DNA of 64,000 bases from positions 182,499,596 through 182,563,595 of the forward strand of contig NC_090321.1 in assembly GCF_040869045.1 (NCBI RefSeq), written 5' to 3'. A model generated the notes under the pieces. That model saw nothing but the letters and a program-made list of their open reading frames with translations. It searched no databases and had not been told where the DNA came from. The DNA comes from Eurosta solidaginis (Eukaryota; Arthropoda; Insecta; Diptera; Tephritidae). Positions 1 to 10,600 of this stretch are shown here, in pieces; positions within the stretch are counted from its first letter, which is position 1; each line of letters opens with the position of its first letter. A program made the translations under genes and the position numbers.

Positions 1-962
1 ATAAGGCCCACTCCCTTTTAAAACACTCATTAACACCTTTCGTTTGATGCCCATATTGTGCAAACAAATTCTAGGGTCACCCCTGCTCCACCTTTATGGC
101 GATATCTCGAAACGGCGTCGACCTATGGGATTAAGGATTACTCACTTTTAAAATACTTATTAACACCTTTCTTTTGATACCCATATTGAACAAACAAATT
201 CGAGGGTCACCCCTGGTCCACCTTTATGGCGATATCTCGATACGGCGTCCACCTATGGGACTAAGGATTACTCCCTGTTAAAACACTCATTAAAACCTTT
301 CATTTGATACCCATATCATACAAACGCATTCCAGAGTCACCCCTGGTCCACCTTTATGGCGATATCTCGAAAAGGCGACCACCTATACAACAAACACCAC
401 TCCGTTTTAAAACCCTCATTAATACCTTTAATTTGATACCCATATCGTACAAACACATTCTAGAGTCAACCCTGGTCCACCTTTATGGCGATATTTCGAA
501 ACGGCATCCACCTATAGAACTAAGGCCCACTCCCTTTTAAAATACTCATTAACACCATTCGTTTCATGCCCATATTGTACAAACAAATTCTAGGGTCACC
601 CCTGGTCCACCTTTATGGCGATATCTCGAAAAGGCGACCACCTATACAACAAACACCACTCCGTTTTAAAACCCTCATTAATACCTTTAATTTGATACCC
701 ATATCGTACAAACACATTCTAGAGTCAACCCTGATCCACTTTTATGGCTATATCCCTAAATGGCGTCCACCTATAGAACTATGGCCCACTCCCTCATAAA
801 ATATTCTTTAATGCCTTTCATTTGATACACATGTCATACAAACACATTCAAGGGTTTCCCTCGGTTCATTTTCCTACATGGTTATTTTCCCTTATGTTGT
901 CACCATAGCTCTCAACTGAGTATGTAATGTTCGGTTATACCCCAACTTAATCCTTACTTGTT
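1..962 (+). repeat. Right end of dispersed repeat element (copy A) with ~130-bp tandem array
   Basis: Six to seven head-to-tail units of about 130 bp fill roughly positions 1-880. The shared word gatatctcga recurs at 101, 231, 361, 490 (as gatatttcga) and 620. The array is followed by the family's right terminus, with ctcaactgagtatgtaatgt near 910-930 and ending near cttacttgtt at about 962. The left part lies outside the window. Short open frames inside the array are by-products of the periodicity, not genes. Confidence 0.85.
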
Positions 963-1490
963 TTTTGTTAAAATTTGAGGATTTTTTCGGTATTTCACAT
1001 CAGTACTAATTCGCGCCTATTTCGGAAAGTTTTGGTATATTTTGGAATTTGAGAGATCGTTTCGGGACTATTGTGAGATGATATTAAGGATCTTTTCGGG
1101 ATTGTTTAGAGTCTTGGTTACTATTTTGGTATTTTTTAATTATCATATCGCGACGTCTGTGACCCAATTTTGAAGTTATTTCGGGACTATATCTGAATCA
1201 ATTTGGGATGTTATTTCGTGACCATTTCCGCATCTTTATGCTATAACTTTGGAATTGTTTTCGGGATCAGCTTTAGAACATTTGAGGACGATTTTGGGAA
1301 TAGCTCCGGATCATTTAGTTTTTGTGTTCGATATTATTTTGGCATAACTTCGGGATTCAATAGCTGAATGATTTGTGATAATTTTGGGTCCATAGTCATT
1401 TAATTTTGGCATGATTTTTGTTATAGTTTTTGGACTGTTTCATGTCCAATGCGGAATCAATTAAAGATCACTTGGGGCGGGTCATCTGAG
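963..1490. repeat. Degenerate short-period repeat (cccgaaat type, reverse sense)
   Basis: Words such as ttcggga, tttcggaa and tttgggat recur every 10-25 bases without a strict unit. The same low-complexity signature in forward sense occurs at 2,950-3,690, 26,740-27,170 and 52,860-53,450. I searched this stretch for the missing last exon of the peptidase gene to its right and found none. Confidence 0.5.
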
Positions 1491-1624
1491 GACTATCTTG
1501 AAATTATTTTAGAATTGTAGATAATTTCAAAACATATTCGAGGATACAAAAATTCTGAAAAATAAGCAGTTTTGTAAGCCCTATTGATGATTGCATTCAA
1601 CAAACTATGTACATATACACTTAC

Positions 1625-4600
1625 ATCAACTTCTACCCAAAATTGTAGTGGTTCCTCAACCATTGCGTAAATCCGATTAACCAGGTAGGGTCCTGAGTCG
1701 TTTCTCAGTATGGCTGTACTAAAGCTCCAATCAACCACTCTCATGCCTGGATACGTGACCACATAAATAACAGAGCGATCTGCAACTTTCAAGCCAAAGT
1801 CATAACGTATTCTTGTATTTGTTGTGAACTTTTTTGAGTTCAATATCAGCTCAGTAGTCATGGGCAAGGATGGACTTGATGCTTGTATCCAGCGTCCAGT
1901 ACTGGAAAATAAAAGAAGGAATAATAGGAAATATCAACATTTCTGTTAAGAGTTAGATATTCGCTAGTTTTACAAAACTTAACAATGATTAATATTATTG
2001 ATTTATATTGGAACGATTTGGCATCATCCATTATCAAATTTGGTTTGGACACAAACCGGTTTGGCCGTTGCACCATCATCAGTGTCATTTTTCAAAAAAT
2101 GACAAGCGATGACGAAAAATCGTTCCAATATACATGTATTATCTACCCTGTCGGAAAATTAGCACAACAAAACGAATCAATATTATTATTCACTTACGCC
2201 GAAACCATCCAACAGACATCTGGGGTACACGCTTCTGTAGGTATAGCATTTGCCTCAAAATTATTCAAAACAGCGTTCTGCAATATGTCGATGCGCCTAT
2301 CCAAAACTTGAATATCGAAACCCGAATCGTTCCTATAGATCTTACCTCCTTCATCATACCATGTACGACTCGAATGCTAAAATAACGTAGGAATGAATCG
2401 AAAGAATGTGATGGAAAATGAGATTTACATTTAACAGAGTATCAGACTGTCTTAAGCTCGGTCTTTCAGTGCGAGTTTAAGTTAACTAGAGCATCAAAGT
2501 TAGGTTGAGCTCAGCAGCTTGAATTCCCCCTGGAAAATCAACCCTATGCATAAAAAATAGCAATGTTAAAATATTGCCAAGCTTAACTGTAGTTTAAACA
2601 TACACTGAAAATTTGGCCTTACTGGTTAAGTATCTCTGAAATATGCATAATGAAAACTAGACAAATATATAGAAGATAAACTTACCGTAATATATGCTCT
2701 CTGCGTGGAAACTTCCTGCTTATAAGGAAAGCCAATGGGTAAGTTAGCGAGCATAATAAATGCCAAACACAAAACTGCAAATATGTTTACGAAGGACATT
2801 GATTTGTGGAACTTATGTAATACAGGTAGCTGTATTAAAAGAAAATAAAATAGGTACACAGTAATTATAAATTGTTAGACTGAGTTTTGTACTCGAAGAA
2901 TGGGCATGGTCCAAAGAAACAACCAATCGGTCAGGAGAGTGCTGGACATTATTTAGACCTCGCACCCAAAAATTTCGGAAATAGGCCAGACATAATTTCT
3001 AAAAGAATACCTAAATCGCCCAGACTCATCTGGTACCTAAATAATGGCAAAGAACTATTCAAATGATCAAATTATTTCGAAATAATGAGCTCTCATGAAA
3101 TAGTCTCGATGTTGCTTTTAAAATAATTTGGCAAGGCTTCCGAAATAATCAAAAAACAGTCCCAATATCGTTCTCTAATTGTCCCGAAATAATCCCCAAT
3201 TGAATCCCAAATGATCTCGAAATGGATTGGAAATTACACCCAAATAGTCTCAACATGATCCGAGGACAGCAAAAACTAGTCCCAAGTCGATCTTTAGATA
3301 GCGGCGGTTTAATCACAAAATAAAAAAAAAAAACAGTAAATATCAGAAAAGAGTCTCGAAATTTTTCGGAGATAGCTCCGAAATTATACGGAGCAAGTTT
3401 TGAAATGATCCAGCATTGGTCGTGAACCGATAGTTTTAAAATTTTTTGGAGATAGTGCTGAAATGATCCGGAAATAGTCCCAAAGTTTTTCAGAAATAGC
3501 CCTGATATTTTTCTTAAATACGTCACGGAATGATCCCGAACACAGACTCTTTTGAACCAGTGATAGTTTCAAATCGGTAACAAAAATAATCCCAAATCCA
3601 AAATCAGCCTCAAAACGATCAAATAACAAATCCAAAATGATTCCCGAAATGATAGGGAAAGTAATCTGAAAATTAACACGAAAACAATCCAAAAGATATA
3701 CAGAGATAAATAAATAAAATATTGTAACGAATTTACTTGCAAATCCTCTTATTTGCAATCCTCTGCTAAGTTCGAATCACTAAACTGTTGAATAAATAAC
3801 TCCAATTTGTAGTAATGCAAAATGGCCTTTATTAAAGTACTTCACAATAACACTCCAACTGTACAACGAATAGCTTAATAACCAAACTGATAGCTTAAAG
3901 GAAACTGACTTTCAAAATAATAGTGCTATTGCTCGCTAGATATCGTCTTACTCGTAACTGCTTGACAATTCAAATCAAACTGAATTTCTTCTTACTCGCT
4001 GGCGCCGCTTTTATAGTTTACGCTGCATACTTCTAGGCTCTTCGATTTCCAGAAGTTACTAGTTGTTTCGGCTACAAAATCGCCAGCCACAACTACGTGC
4101 ACAAATTATTGCTCTCTCTTGTGACAACTCAGATAAGGTATATGCATGTGTTTGTAGTTCACAGTCTCCCACACACACATAAGCGTATAAGTAAATTCAT
4201 CGGTGTGTGACATCTCATCTCTCGCTGCCTTGTATGTAAATGTTGCTCGTCGGAATGTGTACATATGTGTAGACGCAATTATTGATTCGTTTATGTAGAT
4301 ACATAATGATTGAATTATTGATGTGCATTCACGTCACTGCTTAGATCGGCTTAGAGCTGGCAGCACTCCTTAGTTTTGCTAATATTCGTAACACTGCCCT
4401 CCACCTAAGTCTGATCGTCCCGATCAGACAAATCTCTTGATTTAAACGCTGCTAGCATCGCCAAATGTACCACTCTTCTACTCCGTGGTTTCTCAGTGCT
4501 TTGTATGCGGTAGATGGTATCACTGAGCTTCTTCACAATCTTGTACGGGCCTTCCCAACTGCACCGAAATTTGGATGGAACAACTTTCCGCCGGTGAGGG

Positions 4601-7600
4601 TTGTATAACAGTACCAAATCTCCCGCCAAGAAACTTTTCGAATTATTGTTCTCATGGTACCTGTGTTTCATCGTACCACTCAATACCCTGGTTCGTTCCT
4701 TTACACTCTGTTGTTTGGCCGATGAACTACTTCGTAGAGCTTGCGCTGGACGGATTTGCTTTGCATAATCAGTATCGTTCCCACGTTTCCCCACAGTAGT
4801 GCGCTCTGGATTGAAACTACCCTCGCATTCCTTCTCGAAAATTCGTTGCTTCATTTTCCTGCGTCTTTTAGGTTTTGTCAATGCCAGTGTTTCTCTCGCA
4901 GGTACTTTTGATTTTGATTTATTTGGCCCATTCGATCTATCAACCTTTGCCTTCGACTTTCGTGGTCTTTGTCGAGTCTTTTCCACCAGTACCCGATTAC
5001 TGCTGAACCCTTTTTCCAAACTAAAGTTAAGTGGCACATCTTGGTTCTCATAACGCATCACCCTTCTCTGCATATCGATCTTGATGTCATGGTCAACCAA
5101 GAAATCTACTCCCAATATAACTTCATCAACAATCTCCGCCACAACAAATTTGTGTAGGACCATGACCTTCCCAATCAATACTTCACATATCACTTCTCCC
5201 TGAACTTGGTTATACTCGCCAGTGACCGTACGCAACTTTGCTCCAGGTAACGGTTTTACTCTCCTGTTGACCAAGTCAGATCGGATCAAGGAATGAGATG
5301 CGCCCGTATCTACAGTCAGTATTCGTTCTTTGCCATCCACATTCCCCCTGACGGTAAGACTGCTTGATTTCCTTCCAATTTGCGACACAGATATCACAGG
5401 GCATTCAATAGCTGGATCTAGCTCTCTACCTCTTACTCGCTCTTGCTCATCTCCTCCAGCTTTGCGTTTACGGCCACCCACATTGTTGGAACTATTAGGA
5501 CCAAGATCGCAATGACGTGCAATGTGACCTGGGTTGCCGCACTTGAGACATTTAATAACTCCGGCATTCTTCTGTTGAGATCCCTTCAGTGCTTCCAAAA
5601 TTGTTTCTACCCACTCTGGCCTTTCTACTTCCACACGGCGTGCTTTGAAAACTGGCTTACACAGAAGCGACGCTGTTTCCTGAATCAGAGCTTGTGACAC
5701 CGTTTCTGCGAATGTTGGCTTTGGGTTTGCGTATGTAGCTCGCTTTGTTTCGACGTCCCGTATGCCATTTATAAAGCTCTGAATCTTTACCCTTTCAGTG
5801 TATTCCACGGGTGCGTCCGCATTTGCAAGATGAGCCAATCTTTCAATATCTGAAGCAAACTCCTGCAATGTCTCATTTGCTTTTTGGTAGCGGTTTTGCA
5901 ACTGAATTTGGAATATCTGTTTCCTATGCTCGCTTCCGTAACGTCTCTCTAAAGCGCTCATCAATGTTTCGTAATGGTTCCGCTCGTACTCTGGGATGGT
6001 CTGTAAGATTTCCGCGGCAGGCCCTTTCAGTGCCACGAACAGAGCTGCAACTTTATCTTCAGCATTCCATTGGTTCACTGCTGCGGTCTTCTCAAACTGT
6101 AGCTTAAAGACCTGAAAAGGAGCAGAACCGTCAAAGGATGGTGTCTTTACCTTTGGATTACTCGCTGAAACAGCTGGGCGATTTAGTTGTAACTGCTCCA
6201 TACGACCTTTTAAATCATCTACTTCTGCCTGAAATTGAGCCATTTTTGCATCCTGCGCTTCCAGTTTTGATGATACCTGTTCCAAAATTTCTGCCGAAAT
6301 TTCAGACATACGTGCCTCTTGCGCTTCCAATTGAGATGCCATATATGTCTTTTGGTCTTCCAGTTGAGATGACACTTGCGACGTCATTTCTGAAATACGT
6401 GCCTCCTGTGATTCCAGTTGGGATGCCATATATGTCTTCTGCTCTGCCAGTTGAGTTTCCATCTTGGATGTAATACGTGTCTCCTGTGATTCCAGTTGAG
6501 ATGACATATACGTTTTCTGTTCTTCCAGTTGAGATGACATATACGTTTTTTGTTCTTCCAGTTGTGATGCCATATATGTCTTCTGCTCTTCCAGTTGTGA
6601 TGACATTTGTGACGACATTGATGCTACAGTCGATGTTTGTGCAGATATTGCAGCCAATATCATGTTCAAGTCTGTGCTGGTAACCGTCTGCGATGTTTCG
6701 TTTTTCTCTTCAATTTTTGTTACTTCTTCGCCATCAAGATGAAAGTCATACTCTTCCACATCAATTCCTTCCGCTTCCATTGCCTCTCGTAGCCGTGCCT
6801 GAAGTTCAAGTTTAACGCCGCTTGTATTCAATCCACGGCTCTCCAACTCCTTCTTTAGTTGCTGGATCTTCAATTCACTGAACTTTGCCATGTCCTTGTT
6901 GTCCTCCGGAATTTATTCAACAATTCCTCTTCTGACACCAATTGTAACGAATTTACTTGCAAATCCTCTTATTTGCAATCCTCTGCTAAGTTCGAATCAC
7001 TAAACTGTTGAATAAATAACTCCAATTTGTAGTAATGCAAAATGGCCTTTATTAAAGTACTTCACAATAACACTCCAACTGTACAACGAATAGCTTAATA
7101 ACCAAACTGATAGCTTAAAGGAAACTGACTTTCAAAATAATAGTGCTATTGCTCGCTAGATATCGTCTTACTCGTAACTGCTTGACAATTCAAATCAAAC
7201 TGAATTTCTTCTTACTCGCTGGCGCCGCTTTTATAGTTTACGCTGCATACTTCTAGGCTCTTCGATTTCCAGAAGTTACTAGTTGTTTCGGCTACAAAAT
7301 CGCCAGCCACAACTACGTGCACAAATTATTGCTCTCTCTTGTGACAACTCAGATAAGGTATATGCATGTGTTTGTAGTTCACAGTCTCCCACACACACAT
7401 AAGCGTATAAGTAAATTCATCGGTGTGTGACATCTCATCTCTCGCTGCCTTGTATGTAAATGTTGCTCGTCGGAATGTGTACATATGTGTAGACGCAATT
7501 ATTGATTCGTTTATGTAGATACATAATGATTGAATTATTGATGTGCATTCACGTCACTGCTTAGATCGGCTTAGAGCTGGCAGCACTCCTTAGTTTTGCT

Positions 7601-10600
7601 AATATTCGTAACAATATGTAAGGCGCGATAACCTCCGAAGAGATCTAAGGCCGAGCTTCTCTTCCAATTTGCGTCGTGCTGCTCTTGATTTTTCCCTACA
7701 AATTGACCGGACGGGACCTACATGTTTTATGCCGACTCCGAACGGCATCTGCAAGGCAGATGAGTTTTCACTGAGAGCTTTTCATGGCAGAAATACACCC
7801 GGAGCGCTTGCCAAACACTGCCGAGGGGCGACCCCGCTTAGAAAAATTTTCTTCTAATTGAAAAATCTTATTTCTAAAATTTTGATGTTGCTTTGCCCGG
7901 GAGTTGAACCCAGGGCATACGGTGTGATAGGCGGAGCACGCTACCATCACACCACGGTGGCCGCCATATGCAGAGATACCCCGAAGTTATTTCGAAAATG
8001 TTCCGCTTATTACATAGATAATCTTGAAAGGTCGCCAAATTATCATAAAATATCAACGAAATTTTTTCGATCGATACTTTAAATGTCATTGGCCTAGATT
8101 AAATATAGTCAGAGCTCAAATAGATTTGGGTGGTACCAGTCGTAAATAAAACTTTTTACCTGATCTAATAGCATTTTCTTTAATGCGGGAACTCTGAGAC
8201 GGGCGGTTCCCACACTTCCAGCGTTTCAAAGCTTCGTCTTGACTATTTAATTTAAAAAATTTTTACTTAATATTGATACTCACAATGAATCCCCCAAAGT
8301 GTATGCTTGCTACAATGCAAATTATACTAATTAGTATCTCTGGTGAACGCGCCGGACCACTACGAGCCTGAAAGGGTATAAACATTGTAAGAAACACATA
8401 TGTAAGATAAGTATAGAAGCAGAAAGGCAGCAGCTGGCATAGCAGGTGAATGGGTATGTAAAAACATTCTGTAATGAAAATAGTAATATAAAACGGCTGA
8501 AGAAGCTTAATTGGGCTATTTAGCTTACCTTTTCCCAAAATGTTTAATATTACCGAAATAGTGTAAAATAATATGCCAACCATTGGAAGGTATGCAGAAC
8601 GTAGGCCCATAGCAGTCATACCCAAGCAAAGAGCAACCATAATTATGCCATGCGAATGCATAAAACAGGCTATGGTCTGGTTCAGCGGCATTTTGGTCTG
8701 AAAGTGAAGATACAATACATATAGAATATATTCAGAATAAAGTGTTTACGTTTACTTCAATTTTAAGCAAAATTCATTTGAAACAGGTTTTTTATTATAT
8801 TTTATTATTAAGTACAGTAACAACTGTCAAATATGTTATCCTCTTACTTACATCCACTTTCGTCCAACCAATGTATAACGACGGCAAGAAACACATAACA
8901 AAGAACATGGGACAAAAGTACAGACCAAATATTAACCAAGTCTGCGAATACCAACATTCCGAGGCACCCATACCATCGATTGTATATGCAATCCAAAATG
9001 TTACCGCCACTGCCAGTAAAATGGAAACAAGTTGAACAACAAATATGATGAAAAAGCGTACGAAATTCGAAAGAGACGTCTTTGAATCCATTTCGGGTGG
9101 CATTATCACAATAGAGGTAGTGATTACTATCAAAGCAACAGCTGAGGTAGCAATATTTATTAAGATACCATTGTTCTCAGTATAGGATATCATAAACCAG
9201 CCAAGATAGTCATAGAATACAGTGGTGCCCTCTGCATAATCCTGGAAAAGAAACGAGGTAAAAGCAAATGTAGGAAAAACAAGTAACGGAGTCTAATATT
9301 CAGCTATGAGCATTGGCAACACAAGCGAGTTTGCAGTCTAGTTCAAGTATGGGCGGCACCTGTTCCACTTAAACTAATTTAGAGCATTTCTCGGGGGCTA
9401 CTAGCGGGACCGCAGTATGCCTATTGTAAGGGTAGGTCAAGTGAAACGGCCCTCCCTTCAATTGTGAAGCAATTCAGCTTACAAATAAATTTCACAAAAA
9501 GTATGAACTGACGTCTCTTATTATATCAATCCTCTTTGCCAATACTAGTAGGTGTCGAGAAGTCGGTAGCGTCATGCCATCGACGTATATGTCCAATAAC
9601 GCCGTCACTTGTGCCTTCCACGTCCAACGTAAAGTCACCGAGAACTTGGTAGCGCTGTTATTTTATTGTAGCACCGCATATATATTCTTTGATGGATAGG
9701 GGCTTCGGGATATTCATACCTGGGCATTTAATGTCGGGTTGAAAGTAAATGCGGAGAAGACGGATATGGTCTTGTTTACAAAGAGATACAAGGTCCGAAA
9801 TAGGACCAGGCTTAAGTTAGGAGGGGTGACCTTACAGGAGAAACCTTGCACAAAATATCTAGGAATCATCCTAGATAGTAAGCTGTCATGGAAGCTCAAC
9901 GTGGAGGAGAGGGTGACGAAGGCGTCAACGGCACTTTATGCATGTAAAAGAATGCTGGGTTGTGCGTGGGGCCTATCGCCCTCTCTTTTTCATTGGGTTT
10001 TTACAGCGATTGTAAGCCTTATTCTATACTTCTATAAAAGGGCGCATTCCTTGAAGCTTGCTCCGTAGATGTCCCAATTATACTGGCCGAGATTAAGCGA
10101 AGGCGAGAGGTGCACATGATCGACCAAGCGGGAAAGGCATGGGTTCAAGCGCGGAGCTGTAAAGTGTCGACGATTATGTGTAGGTCTTACAACCTTAGAC
10201 TAACAAAGTTGCTCCTATCATTAAAAAGAGAGGACTGTCGACTCATGACGGGTATTCTGACTGGAAACTGCCTTATGGAGTCACATGCCTTTAAATTAGG
10301 CTTGGTCAGTGATAGCAGATGTAGGAAGTGCGGGTTGGAGGAGGAAACAATCGAGCACGTTGTGTGCTCGTGCCCTGCACTTGCCAGGCTAAGACTCCTG
10401 CTATTTGGAGTGATACAGCTGTCAGATCTAGAAGCAGCAAGTGGCTTAAATCCTAGGAAGCTTCTAGTATTTGCCAAGAGGACGGAGTTATTTTATAACA
10501 TAGGTCCTGGTTTTTGATAGGGTTTTTCAGTTTGGTCGTTAAAACAAACTTCTGGTAACACTACGGACTCAATCAGTCTATGTGAGGTCCTCATGGACCG

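Larger units (their letters stand above)
3723..7613 (-). mobile_element. Non-autonomous Gypsy-type LTR retrotransposon
   Basis: Two 671-bp LTRs (3,723-4,393 and 6,943-7,613) start TGTTACGAA and end TTCGTTACA in element sense. They flank one long ORF. The target-site duplication is ATAT (3,719-3,722 and 7,614-7,617). A primer-binding site follows the 5' LTR and a purine-rich tract precedes the 3' LTR. At 3,891 bp the element is about half the usual length, because reverse transcriptase, RNase H and the integrase core are absent. I found no mismatch between the LTRs by eye, which implies recent insertion. Confidence 0.93.
3709..7965 (-). mobile_element. tRNA-derived SINE, split by an LTR element
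   Basis: On the minus strand the head (about 7,965-7,900) has tRNA-like promoter boxes: A-box-like TGGTAGCGTGC and B-box-like GGTTCAACTCC. The body then runs to a tail ending in gcgccttacat next to the LTR element. The rest of the AT-rich tail is on the other side, at 3,709-3,722. Target duplications enclose the whole: atatacagagata at 3,696-3,708 and atatgcagagata at 7,966-7,978, with one mismatch. Without the LTR element the SINE is about 365 bp. Related copies lie at 26,076 and 46,889. Confidence 0.85.

Noticed and set aside
304..799. Two similar open frames of 77-78 codons
   Set aside because: They arise because the ~130-bp repeat array stays open in one frame. There is no domain, and the units are not codon-periodic.
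961..1490. Possible last exon of gene 1
   Set aside because: No counterpart of the conserved GHW or AWPA words of the gene 2 terminal exon was found in any minus-strand frame.
1985..2385. Plus-strand open frames of 83-108 codons
   Set aside because: They overlap a gene 1 exon on the other strand (2,198-2,376) and a PLE terminus. The minus-strand reading has splice sites and homology.
3149..3758. Minus-strand open frames of about 125 codons
   Set aside because: They lie in the short-period cccgaaat array. The repetitive amino-acid pattern reflects the DNA repeat.
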